This document shows, piece by piece, positions 44,268 to 53,647 of a stretch of DNA of 64,000 bases (the stretch's first letter is position 1; the number at the start of each line of letters is the position of its first letter). The notes below the pieces were generated by a model. That model made no database searches. It worked only from the letters and a program-made list of their open reading frames with translations, and had not been told where the DNA came from. The stretch lies in the NCBI RefSeq assembly GCF_031846525.1, contig NZ_JAVRHM010000007.1:62001-126000 (forward strand), read 5' to 3'. The position numbers and the translations under genes are program-made. This DNA is from Autumnicola patrickiae (GTDB taxonomy: Bacteria; Bacteroidota; Bacteroidia; Flavobacteriales; Flavobacteriaceae).

Positions 44268-44290
44268 TTTGATAATTTTTTGATTAGTAT

Positions 44291-46525
44291 TTACTCGATT
44301 TCAATATTGATCTGTTCCAGAATATTTCTGGAAGAATTTCCTATTTTAAGGGTATAGGTTCCTGGTTCAACCGTCCAGGATTTGTTATCTACATTATAAT
44401 AAGCAAGTTCTTTTACCGGAATTTCAATAGAAACTGTTTCTGAACTTCCTGCTGAAACCGCAACTTTTTTAAATCCTTTTAATTCCTGGGCGGCACGTTC
44501 TATTTGAGAATCAGATTTCGACATATAAACCTGTACCACTTCTTTTCCATCTACTTCACCGGTATTTTCCACCTCAATCTCAAGGGTGATCGTGTCATTT
44601 TCTGTATAGGCTTCTTCCTTATTTACTTTTGGGCTTTTGAAGTCAAAAGAGGTATAGGAAAGTCCGTAGCCAAAAGGATACATGGGTTCAATATTCTTTG
44701 TGTCGAACCAGCGGTAACCCACCAGAATTCCTTCTTCATAAGTTACAGATTCGTCTCCCGGAAAGCTGTTAGTGGCATGAGCGGGAGAATCCTCAAGACT
44801 TACAGGCATCGTCCATGGTAGTTTTCCGGAAGGATTTACCTCTCCTAAAAGCACATCTACTAAAGCATTTCCACCTTCCGAACCGTTGAACCAGCTCCAT
44901 ACAAGGGTAGAAGCATTTTTCTCTACCTTCTGAAGATCAAAAGGTGCACCGGCAATCATTACAATAATGGTATTTGGATTGGCTTCTTTTACACGGTCAA
45001 TCAATTCTTCCTGCCCAAACGGAAGCTGAATGTCTCTTCTATCTGCAGCCTCCGATTCGTAATCCCTGTTGGATCCGGCAAAAATTATAGCTATATCTGA
45101 ATTTTTTGCAGCTTCGACTGCTTCCTGCACCATGTTTTCATCCAGTTCGTCAATGGTTTCCCTTCCATAATTTTGATTTTGATCGTTTGCAGGGACATAA
45201 TTTTCCTCATACCCTTTCGCGTAATTGATGCTAACAGACTCCGGAAGCTTATTTTTTAGTGCATCCAGCGGAGTTATTTCATTGCGGGTTTTTACACCAG
45301 CGCCAAATCCGCCCTGGGCGTAAGTTCTGGTGGCATTGTTTCCAATTACAGCAATGCTTTCAATTTCTTCAAGCTTTACAGGAAGCAAGTTTTTCTCATT
45401 TTTCAGCAGTACCACAGATTCTGAAGCAATGTCATAAGCGTCCTGAAGATGAGCTTCGGTATTCCTGCTTCCTTCAGCACGACCAGTAGAATCAATACTT
45501 TTGATGTTGTACATTACCCTAAGTACGCGGCGTACATGTTTATTTACTTCTTCTTCTGAAAGTTTTCCTGCCTGCACAGAATCAATTAGAGGCTGTGCGA
45601 AATAATACTCATCAAAAGGAGCATTGGTGCCCATCTCTACATCGGCACCTGCTTTTAATGCTTTCACGGTACTATGAATAGCGTCCCAATCTGATACCAC
45701 AAATCCTTTAAAGCCCCATTCGTCTCTCAAAACGTCCTGGAGCATATACTCATTTTCATTTAGATAGTCTCCGCGCAATCTATTGTACGCGCCCATCACA
45801 CTGTAGGCATGCGCTTCTGTAATTGCAGCTTCAAATGCAGGAAGATAGATTTCCCGTAGGGTTCGCTCATCCAGCAGAACGTCGACTGTTCCACGGTTTG
45901 TTTCCTGATTGTTAACTGCATAGTGCTTTATGGAAGCCGCGACGTCATTCTCTTGTACCCCAACAATATAAGGCACAGTGATTTTTTTATTCAAGAACGG
46001 ATCTTCAGAAAAATACTCATAAGTACGTCCTCCCAGAGGAGTCCGGATGATATTAAAAGCCGGAGCGAGAAGAACGTCTTTATTCCTGTCACGGGTTTCT
46101 GCGCCTATAACATTTCCGAAGGTATACGCTAAATCAGGGTTCCATGTGGCGGAAAGTCCACCACCGGCAGGCAGAAAAGTAGCGTAATCATTCTCCCAGC
46201 CTGCATTTGCCCAGGAATCCCTGGAGATTTCCTCACGAACTCCCAGAGGGCCATCGGCCATGGTTAATTCCGGAATTCCCAGTCTTGGTACACCCGAAGT
46301 GGCAAACATGCTGGTCCCATGAAGCATTCCCGATTTTTCTTCGAGAGTCAGTTGTGCGATAAGGCTGTCAATTTTCTCTTCGTATTCCATACTAAGAGGC
46401 TCTCCCTGAAAAATTTTGTTTTCTGAAGAATCTGTGTTGGGGGTATTAGTTTGTGCATCTTCATTACAGGCAGTAAAAGCAATAAAGCTTAGGATGCTTA
46501 ATAAAGGAGCTATTCTGTTTTTCAT
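44291..46525 (-). CDS. GH3 beta-glucosidase
   Basis: Lipoprotein (C20) of 744 residues in GH family 3. The catalytic nucleophile is D279 in VVSDWDAIH. The substrate motif KHYAVNNQETNRG (200-212) is present, with the alpha/beta sandwich domain and a C-terminal fibronectin-III-like domain (about 650-744, with the GKEVVQVYMS segment). Predicted to remove glucose from the non-reducing end of oligosaccharides once xylose side groups are gone. Located between GH97 and GH5. Confidence 0.93.
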   Translation of the reverse strand: MKNRIAPLLSILSFIAFTACNEDAQTNTPNTDSSENKIFQGEPLSMEYEEKIDSLIAQLTLEEKSGMLHGTSMFATSGVPRLGIPELTMADGPLGVREEISRDSWANAGWENDYATFLPAGGGLSATWNPDLAYTFGNVIGAETRDRNKDVLLAPAFNIIRTPLGGRTYEYFSEDPFLNKKITVPYIVGVQENDVAASIKHYAVNNQETNRGTVDVLLDERTLREIYLPAFEAAITEAHAYSVMGAYNRLRGDYLNENEYMLQDVLRDEWGFKGFVVSDWDAIHSTVKALKAGADVEMGTNAPFDEYYFAQPLIDSVQAGKLSEEEVNKHVRRVLRVMYNIKSIDSTGRAEGSRNTEAHLQDAYDIASESVVLLKNEKNLLPVKLEEIESIAVIGNNATRTYAQGGFGAGVKTRNEITPLDALKNKLPESVSINYAKGYEENYVPANDQNQNYGRETIDELDENMVQEAVEAAKNSDIAIIFAGSNRDYESEAADRRDIQLPFGQEELIDRVKEANPNTIIVMIAGAPFDLQKVEKNASTLVWSWFNGSEGGNALVDVLLGEVNPSGKLPWTMPVSLEDSPAHATNSFPGDESVTYEEGILVGYRWFDTKNIEPMYPFGYGLSYTSFDFKSPKVNKEEAYTENDTITLEIEVENTGEVDGKEVVQVYMSKSDSQIERAAQELKGFKKVAVSAGSSETVSIEIPVKELAYYNVDNKSWTVEPGTYTLKIGNSSRNILEQINIEIE

Positions 46526-46575
46526 TTTATAATTTTTTGCTTCAGTAATTGTTTTTGTAAGGAAAATCTATTCTA

Positions 46576-48582
46576 TTATAATTTTTTGAAGCTTATTGCC
46601 GCTCCTCCGCTTGCACCAAGTTCGAGTGTAAGCTTATCTGCGGCTGTTACTTCTTTATTGGTTATTTTTACCTCTGAAGGATTATTTTGATATCCTGTTC
46701 CTTCAGCATCTGCATAGATCTGGGCTTCGTAAGTTGCTCCTTCATCAAGAAAGGAAAGGGAAATTTCCAGATCACGTGCATTTTCATCGGTTATACTTCC
46801 CAGATACCAGTCATCACTGTCTATATCTTTTCTTACGGTGGTGATATAATCACCTATTTCTCCGTTCAACACTTTAGTGTCTTCCCAGTCCATTGGGACA
46901 TCTTTCAAAAACTGAAATTCCGGTTTGTCCACGTAGTTTTCCGGTAGATCGGCCAACATTTGTATAGGCGAATATACAGTTACCAAAAGAGCCAGTTGTT
47001 TGGCTGAAGTGGAGTGAACCCTTCTGCCGGGATATCCCTGGCTAACTTCCACATCAAGAATTCCGGCGGTGAAATCCATAGGGCCAGCAAGAAAACGGGT
47101 GAATGGGAGGATAGTCACGTGTTCTGGAGGGTTACCATCGCTCCAGGCGTTGTATTCAATTCCGCGTGCACCTTCCCGGGCTAGCATATTAGGATAGGTA
47201 CGTCTTTCCCCGGTGTCTTTTATAGGTTCGTGGAAAAGAACAGTCAGTTTATGCTCAGCTGCTTTTTCCAGAACATATCTGAAGTAATTAACTCCGAATT
47301 GTCCGTGATGCCATTCCTTCATATTCAACATAGAACCAACGTGTCCGATTTTAACTTCACTGATCCCTACTTCATTATAAAGGGCAAAAGCGCTGTCTAT
47401 CTGTTTCAGGTAATTGTCGATATTGGAACCGGTTTCGTGATAGCCTATAATTTCTACTCCGTTTTCAGCAGCATAATCGGTAACTTCTTTAAGATCAAAA
47501 TCATCTGTGGCATCGGTAAAGCTAAACTGGTGCAGGGCATTTTCGTACCATGAAGGAGTCCAGCCTTCATTCCATCCCTCAATTAGCAGGTGGTCAATTC
47601 CCAATTGATTGGCATAATCTATATGTTCTTTTGCATTTTTGGTAGAAGCCCCATGATTTTCACCTTCCCAGAAAGTGTATTTCCCAATATGCATTCCCCA
47701 CCAGATTCCAATGTACTTTACAGGCTCTATCCAGCTAGTGTCTTCAATCTTGTTTGGTTCGTTCAGGTTTAGGATTAGGTAGGAAGTAATAAGGTCTGTT
47801 GGTTCTTCCCCGATCTGGATTGTTCTCCACGGGGTAGTAAATGATCCGGTGGTACGTACTTTCACTCCGTCTGCCCAGGGAACTAAATTTGCTTTTAGCT
47901 CAGTTCCTGAAGTCTTTTCCAGGGTCATGCTGGCAAAATCTGTCAGGTTTGCTTCGTGAAAGCTAATTGCTAAACCGTTTTCACTTTCTATGGTTAACGG
48001 AGTGTGCACCGTATCTAACTCACTTACAGGAGTGGCTTCGAAAAGATTTTCATATCGTTGTTCGTGATAAGCAGGGATCCACCAAGCTTCACCGTCATCT
48101 TTTAATCTGAAAGTGGTAAGTTCGTCCATTATTAAAACACTATCGTTGATTCCCTGCTCCGGAAAAACATATCTGAAAGCAACTCCATCATCAAAAGCCC
48201 TAAATTGGACCTGAAGTTTTCGCTGTTTTTCGTTTTTCTCCTGAAGGTTTATAACCAGCTGATTGTAATTATTCCTGATGTTCCTTTTTTCACCCCAAAC
48301 CTGCTCCCAGGTTTCATCAAAAGAAGATTCCTCTACAGAAGTGATTTCGAAGTTTTTACTCAGGGAATCATTATTCCTGAGAACAAAACCCATTTCTGAA
48401 GGGGAAATAATTTCAGTATCCCCGTGTGAAACAGAGTAGTTCGGGCTGTTGTTTGATAATTCAAATTTAATTTTATTCTGCCCGTCCGGAGAATTGAGTT
48501 CATGGATAGTGGTTTCTTCCTGTTGTCCACAAGAGATCAACGAGATGAAAAGTGCGGGGAGTATGCTTAATCTTTTTATCAT
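46576..48582 (-). CDS. GH97 glycosidase, inverting alpha-glucosidase type
   Basis: Lipoprotein or periplasmic enzyme (C18) of 668 residues in GH97, the SusB family. The three glutamates known from the inverting SusB group align: E383 (YHETGS), E452 (FHEPIKDTG) and E476 (ARGIEYNAW). At the place where retaining alpha-galactosidases have their Asp nucleophile this protein has G413 (VKIGHVG). So inverting alpha-glucosidase-like activity is expected. Its role in a xyloglucan-type locus is unclear; alpha-glucosides may be a second target. Confidence 0.9.
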   Translation of the reverse strand: MIKRLSILPALFISLISCGQQEETTIHELNSPDGQNKIKFELSNNSPNYSVSHGDTEIISPSEMGFVLRNNDSLSKNFEITSVEESSFDETWEQVWGEKRNIRNNYNQLVINLQEKNEKQRKLQVQFRAFDDGVAFRYVFPEQGINDSVLIMDELTTFRLKDDGEAWWIPAYHEQRYENLFEATPVSELDTVHTPLTIESENGLAISFHEANLTDFASMTLEKTSGTELKANLVPWADGVKVRTTGSFTTPWRTIQIGEEPTDLITSYLILNLNEPNKIEDTSWIEPVKYIGIWWGMHIGKYTFWEGENHGASTKNAKEHIDYANQLGIDHLLIEGWNEGWTPSWYENALHQFSFTDATDDFDLKEVTDYAAENGVEIIGYHETGSNIDNYLKQIDSAFALYNEVGISEVKIGHVGSMLNMKEWHHGQFGVNYFRYVLEKAAEHKLTVLFHEPIKDTGERRTYPNMLAREGARGIEYNAWSDGNPPEHVTILPFTRFLAGPMDFTAGILDVEVSQGYPGRRVHSTSAKQLALLVTVYSPIQMLADLPENYVDKPEFQFLKDVPMDWEDTKVLNGEIGDYITTVRKDIDSDDWYLGSITDENARDLEISLSFLDEGATYEAQIYADAEGTGYQNNPSEVKITNKEVTAADKLTLELGASGGAAISFKKL

Positions 48583-48610
48583 TTTTTATTACTTATCTGT
48601 ATATAGAAAT

Positions 48611-51016
48611 TTATTTCTGCCATTGGGTTCTGAAAGTTGTTTTTCCACTTAAAGAATTATCTGTGACTTCAAAATTGTTTCCTCTTTTTGAAACTGTTAT
48701 GGTTTGTACAGCGTCACCTTCAGGAAGAAAAATCTGACCTGAAGCTGTGTCCGTGCCTTCCGCAGCAAAAACTTTTAGATCAAGATATGACCAATCCATC
48801 GCCTGGGTGGACTGTGCCAACTTGATATGCGGAATTACCGTTCCATCTTTTACCAAGACGATAATTGGAATATCCCCTGCTGCAATGGTGTGCCATCCGC
48901 TTTCATAAATTTTTTTGGTCTGGTAATCTATCCATTTTCCTTCCGGTAAATAAACCTGCCTTTCTGAAACTTCTTCAAAAAGTGGGGCAACCAACATGCT
49001 TGATCCAAACAGGTATTGATCGTCCACCAGCCACGAACCTGCATCATCGGGAAATTCCACAAACAAAGCACGCATCATCGGAAGCCCTTTTTCAGAGCTT
49101 TCTTTTGCCTGGGCATATATGTACGGCATCAGTTCGTAACGCATATTATCGGCTTTTCTGAAGGCTTGTAAAAAGCTCTCATTGTACAGCCATGGCTCTG
49201 TTGGTGGTTCGCCGTGGCTTCTTACGTGCGAAGACAACATTCCGAAAGGGGTCCATCTTCTGTAAAGATCTTCGGGAGCGGCAGTTACAAATCCGCCCAC
49301 GTCATGGCTCCAGAAACTGAATCCGCTAAGACCAATCGATAGTCCGCCGCGCAAAGTGGCAGACATGGCAGTATTTGTAGTGGCGGCGTCACCACCCCAA
49401 TGTAAAGGATACCGCTGACTTCCAGCCCACGTACTTCTTGCCCAGATCAGGGAATAACCTTTTTCTTCTTTTGTTAATTCTGCTACCGCTTTGTTGTAGC
49501 GTAGCGGATATAAATTGTGCTCATAAAATCCGGTTCTGCCGGAATGGTAAATTCCGTTTGCAGGTGCCGCTTCCCCAAAATCCACTTTAAAAACGCCCAC
49601 TCCCTGATCGAACAGGTGGCGGAGTTTTCCCTGATACCATTCCACTGCTTCAGGATTAGAAAAGTCGAGCACAGCATCCTCATAAGGAATATTCCCCTTT
49701 CGGTCTTTTACTGCAAGTCCGTTTTCCACGATCTCGTCAAAAAGAGTGTTCTTTGGTGTAAAGTAGGGGAGTTGCCATAAAGAAACATGGAAGCCGTCTT
49801 CTCTCATATCTGCCATCATATCTACAGGATCATCAAATCGATCTGCCGCAAACTCATAGTTGTTGCGCCAGTCCACATCAAACCAGCCGGTATCGAAATG
49901 GATCACATCGCTTGGGATCTTATGCTTTCTAAGGTTGCTGGCTATTTCCCGGCCTTCCTCTTCAGAAAAGTAAGTGATTCTGCTCATCCAGAATCCGAAA
50001 GACCAAAGCGGGGGCATTTCAGTTTTACCCGTTAGATCTGTGTACTCATCCAGAATATCTTTAGGTTCACCAAGGAAGAAGAAAAGATCGGCAACATCAT
50101 CCCCAATCATCATGTTGTTGGCTGCATTAAAATATTTTCCGAAGTCGACTGTAATAGGAGAAGAGGTATGCATAAATACTCCATATCCACGGCTGCTCAT
50201 GTAAAACGGAATTGGTTTATACATGGTCTCGTTTTGTACTCCGTTGGCATCATCAACCCAAAGAACCACTTTTTGTCCGCGTTTGTTGAACTGCGTAAAA
50301 GATTCTCCCAGTCCGAAGATCTTTTCGCCGGGTTCAAGGCTTAAAACTGCTGCCATACTCCGCGAATAATCGCTGTTTCTTCTTACGTACGAAAATGGCA
50401 AAACAGGAGTATACGTATTTTGCACGTCTGTTTTATGAAGTGTACTGGTCAATAATTTACCATTTTCGTCATAGAGTTTTACATGCCACGGCTGAGTAAG
50501 GATTTCCACCTTTCCATGTTCGCCGATATATTGGTGGCCGCCTTCTATTTTTGAGTAAGTCCATGCTTCGGGATTGCTTGGAGCTGTACCATTGATTAAC
50601 ATTAGGGATTCTTCCTGGTTGTGAAACTGCGGTCCAGAAGCCATTTTGATTCTAATCGTACGATCTGAAACAAACTGAATTTTAAATGGCAATTCCGGAG
50701 AGGCTTCATATTCGGTAGCGGGAAATTCATTTGCTGCAACCGTGTCCGGCTTCATTAGCATGTTGTTAAAAGCCTGTCTTGTTTGATAGGTGTGCCGTTT
50801 GTACTTTATTGTGCCTTCTCCAGCTTCAGGATTAAAAGAAACCAATTCATCAGCGAAATAAAATGTATTTGAGTAATCTTCGAAATCTTTGCTGACGTCT
50901 ATTGGTTCGTTGAGGACGTTGGCATTCTGAATCTGTGCGCCTGCCTGAAAAATACCAGCGGTGAGACAGACCAGACTGAGGGATATTTTTTTTATCCATC
51001 TGTTTCTCGTGATCAT
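48611..51016 (-). CDS. GH31 glycosidase, probable alpha-xylosidase
   Basis: Exported (signal peptide 1-27) GH31 enzyme of 801 residues. The nucleophile is D479 in VFKVDFGEAAP, very like the KTDFGE of the alpha-xylosidase YicI. The acid/base is D543 in HWGGDAATT. Other matches are WSFGFWMSRITYF and RRWTPFGMLSSHVRSHG. It should remove alpha-1,6-xylose from the non-reducing end of xyloglucan oligosaccharides, before GH3 takes the glucose. Alpha-glucosidase activity cannot be excluded. Confidence 0.92.
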   Translation of the reverse strand: MITRNRWIKKISLSLVCLTAGIFQAGAQIQNANVLNEPIDVSKDFEDYSNTFYFADELVSFNPEAGEGTIKYKRHTYQTRQAFNNMLMKPDTVAANEFPATEYEASPELPFKIQFVSDRTIRIKMASGPQFHNQEESLMLINGTAPSNPEAWTYSKIEGGHQYIGEHGKVEILTQPWHVKLYDENGKLLTSTLHKTDVQNTYTPVLPFSYVRRNSDYSRSMAAVLSLEPGEKIFGLGESFTQFNKRGQKVVLWVDDANGVQNETMYKPIPFYMSSRGYGVFMHTSSPITVDFGKYFNAANNMMIGDDVADLFFFLGEPKDILDEYTDLTGKTEMPPLWSFGFWMSRITYFSEEEGREIASNLRKHKIPSDVIHFDTGWFDVDWRNNYEFAADRFDDPVDMMADMREDGFHVSLWQLPYFTPKNTLFDEIVENGLAVKDRKGNIPYEDAVLDFSNPEAVEWYQGKLRHLFDQGVGVFKVDFGEAAPANGIYHSGRTGFYEHNLYPLRYNKAVAELTKEEKGYSLIWARSTWAGSQRYPLHWGGDAATTNTAMSATLRGGLSIGLSGFSFWSHDVGGFVTAAPEDLYRRWTPFGMLSSHVRSHGEPPTEPWLYNESFLQAFRKADNMRYELMPYIYAQAKESSEKGLPMMRALFVEFPDDAGSWLVDDQYLFGSSMLVAPLFEEVSERQVYLPEGKWIDYQTKKIYESGWHTIAAGDIPIIVLVKDGTVIPHIKLAQSTQAMDWSYLDLKVFAAEGTDTASGQIFLPEGDAVQTITVSKRGNNFEVTDNSLSGKTTFRTQWQK

Positions 51017-51043
51017 AGTTTTATAGTTTTATTGCTCATAGTT

Positions 51044-53512
51044 TTATTCAAAAGTAATAGTAGTAGATGCCGATTCTAATCCTTCGGAAGTTGCAGTGAG
51101 CTCTACTGCACCTGCATTTTTTCCGGACTGCACGATCACAAGCACTTTTCCGTTAAGGGCAGAATGCTTTGTGCCTTTAAAGGATTCATGGTTTGTAGGA
51201 TCACCACTTGCGACTCCTACTATCTTTCCGCCTCCATTCAATTCGAATTGAACCAGATTGTTTGCCCTTGGAGCTAAAGTACCATCTTCATCTGTAATGG
51301 TAACGGTAATAAAAGAAAGGTCCTGTCCGTCAGCTTTAATGCTTTCACGGTCGACTTTCAGAATTAATACCGCAGGTTCCCCGGCAGTTTTCACCACCTT
51401 TTCCAGAACCGTTGCTCCGTCTTTTCGGGAGACAGCTTTTAAAGTTCCTGCTTCGTAAGGGAATCTCCACATTACGTGCAGGTCATCTCCTTCTTTTCTT
51501 TTTATTCCTTTGGATTCCCCGTTCACGAAAAGCTCTACTTCGTCGGCATTATTGTAATAAGCCCAAACATCTACCGTTTGTCCTTCTTCCCAGTTCCAGT
51601 GTGGCAGGATGTGCAGCACATCTTCATCTGTCCATTCACTCTTGTACATGTAATAGGAATCTTTTGGGAATCCGGCGAGATCTACAATTCCGAAGTAGGA
51701 ACTTCTTGAAGGCCATGTATAGGGCGTAGGTTCCCCTAAATAATCAAATCCTGTCCAGATATAGAATCCTGAAAGGAAGTCATGTTTTTTGATGATCTTC
51801 CAAGTCTCTTCATGAGTAGAACCCCAGGGAGTCCTTACCTGGTCAAAAGCTGAAATCGTATTGTCGGGATTCCCTCCGTCAAAAGGGATGTCCCAACGTA
51901 CAGGCCAAATTTTAATAGTATCTGAAGGAAATTCATAATATCCCCTTGTCGCTAAAGCCGAAGTTGTTTCGGTGGCAATAAAAGGAGTATTCGGAAAATT
52001 CACCTGATGTTTAGGATAAGTTTGATGCGCATAGTTGTAGCCTATAATATCCAAAGCTCCCGACCCCGCGAGGGCATTAGGCTGCTGAGGTTCGTCAAAT
52101 TGAAGGGTCACATCATCATCACTGGTATGGACGGGCGGATTCATTGCAGCGGTAACTGGCCTGGTAGAATCGATTTTACGGGTGATTTTCGCCAGTTCCC
52201 TGCCTATTTCTGCACCACGCTCGCTCCATTGTTCCGGAATTTCATTTCCTATGCTCCACATAAAAATACTCGGATGGTTGCGGTCTCGTAATAGCATATC
52301 GGTATGATCACGTTCGTACCATTCATCCCAATAATTGCTGTAGTCGTGTTCTGTTTTCCCCTGTTCCCAGATGTCAAAAGATTCATCCTGAACGATAAAG
52401 CCCATTTTATCACATAGCTCCAGTAATTCTGGTGCCGGTGGGTTGTGGGCAGTCCTTATTCCATTAACGCCCATTTCCTGCATAATTTCCAACTGGCGTT
52501 CTATGGCTCTTGTGTTAATAGCCGTACCCAAAGGTCCTAAATCATGGTGAAGACAAACTCCTTTAATCTTGATCTGTTCCCCGTTAAGAATAAAACCTTC
52601 TTCAAGATCAAATTCAAAGCTTCTTATTCCAAAAGGTGTTTCATACCGGTCCACAATTTCCCCGTCCAATTCAATTTCGGTTACTGCAGTATAAAGTCCA
52701 GGATTTTCTACCGACCATAATTCAGGCTGGTCCACTGTAGCCGTTTGCTGAATTTTATGTTCTCTATCCTTATCAATGCTGAATTCCTCGCTGGCGGAAG
52801 TGACTTCGGTTCCATTCCGAAGAATAATGGTCCTGATTACTGCATTTTTAGCTTCGGGATATTTGTTTGCAATCGTAGTCTCAATGTTAACAGTAGCACT
52901 ATCTTTACTGACTTCCGGGGTGGTAACAAATGTTCCCCATTTTGCAACATGTAATTTATTTGTGCTGATGAGCCACACATTTCTGTAAATTCCCGATCCG
53001 GAATACCAGCGTGAATTCGGTTGCTCTGAATTATCAACTTTTACAAGAAGTTCATTTTCCACTTCTCCGTAGTTAAGATAGGGGGTGAGTTCATATTGGA
53101 ATCCCATATATCCATTGGGACGATTCCCAAGGTAATTTCCGTTGATCCAGACTTCACTGTTGTGGTAAACCCCGTCAAACATTACAGAAGTTACTTTGGT
53201 ACTGTCGCTTTCCTCTAGAGTAAAGGACTTTTTGTACCAACCCATTCCTCCAGGCAAAGCTCCTCCACCTGTGCCTGCAGGATGCTCCTGACTAAATTTG
53301 CCTTCAATACTCCAGTCGTGCGGTAAATGGAGTGTTCTCCACTCGGCATTTTCTGAAATGGAATCATTACCAGATTCGTTTAGGTGGAATTGCCAATCCG
53401 AATTAAAAGCAATTTCTCTATCTTCAAAAGCAGCTTTTTCTTCCTCCTCCTGGCAGGAAAAAAGAGAAAAAAAGAATAGTATATAGAGAGGGTTTAGTTT
53501 TCTGAAATTCAT
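51044..53512 (-). CDS. GH2 beta-galactosidase
   Basis: Lipoprotein (C20 from ATG 53512, in FFFSLFSCQE) of about 822 residues, GH family 2. An N-terminal jelly roll and immunoglobulin-like domains precede the barrel with acid/base E423 (SIGNEIPEQW) and nucleophile E514 (IATETTSALA). Two more Ig/invasin-like domains follow, the last with LSFITVTITDEDG. It should release the galactose exposed after fucose removal from xyloglucan. ATG 53512 is chosen because it gives a proper lipoprotein signal; ATG 53551 would add 13 residues. Confidence 0.9.
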   Translation of the reverse strand: MNFRKLNPLYILFFFSLFSCQEEEEKAAFEDREIAFNSDWQFHLNESGNDSISENAEWRTLHLPHDWSIEGKFSQEHPAGTGGGALPGGMGWYKKSFTLEESDSTKVTSVMFDGVYHNSEVWINGNYLGNRPNGYMGFQYELTPYLNYGEVENELLVKVDNSEQPNSRWYSGSGIYRNVWLISTNKLHVAKWGTFVTTPEVSKDSATVNIETTIANKYPEAKNAVIRTIILRNGTEVTSASEEFSIDKDREHKIQQTATVDQPELWSVENPGLYTAVTEIELDGEIVDRYETPFGIRSFEFDLEEGFILNGEQIKIKGVCLHHDLGPLGTAINTRAIERQLEIMQEMGVNGIRTAHNPPAPELLELCDKMGFIVQDESFDIWEQGKTEHDYSNYWDEWYERDHTDMLLRDRNHPSIFMWSIGNEIPEQWSERGAEIGRELAKITRKIDSTRPVTAAMNPPVHTSDDDVTLQFDEPQQPNALAGSGALDIIGYNYAHQTYPKHQVNFPNTPFIATETTSALATRGYYEFPSDTIKIWPVRWDIPFDGGNPDNTISAFDQVRTPWGSTHEETWKIIKKHDFLSGFYIWTGFDYLGEPTPYTWPSRSSYFGIVDLAGFPKDSYYMYKSEWTDEDVLHILPHWNWEEGQTVDVWAYYNNADEVELFVNGESKGIKRKEGDDLHVMWRFPYEAGTLKAVSRKDGATVLEKVVKTAGEPAVLILKVDRESIKADGQDLSFITVTITDEDGTLAPRANNLVQFELNGGGKIVGVASGDPTNHESFKGTKHSALNGKVLVIVQSGKNAGAVELTATSEGLESASTTITFE

Positions 53513-53545
53513 TTGAAAACTTTTTATAACATTAAAGTAAAGCCG

Positions 53546-53589
53546 AACCAATGAAGATGGAAGTAGCTAAACTTTCATCTTCATTGGTT
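53546..53589 (-). terminator. Strong hairpin between binding-protein and GH2 genes
   Basis: Fourteen-pair stem AACCAATGAAGATG (53546-53559) with CATCTTCATTGGTT (53576-53589) and a 16-nt loop, in the 135-bp gap. The minus-strand sequence after it has only short T runs, so it may be a partial terminator or an mRNA-stabilising hairpin that sets SusCD and enzyme levels apart. Confidence 0.6.
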
Positions 53590-53647
53590 TCAGCAATTAA
53601 TTATTATTGATAGAAGCAATTAAGGCAATTCTCTGTAAATTATTTAA

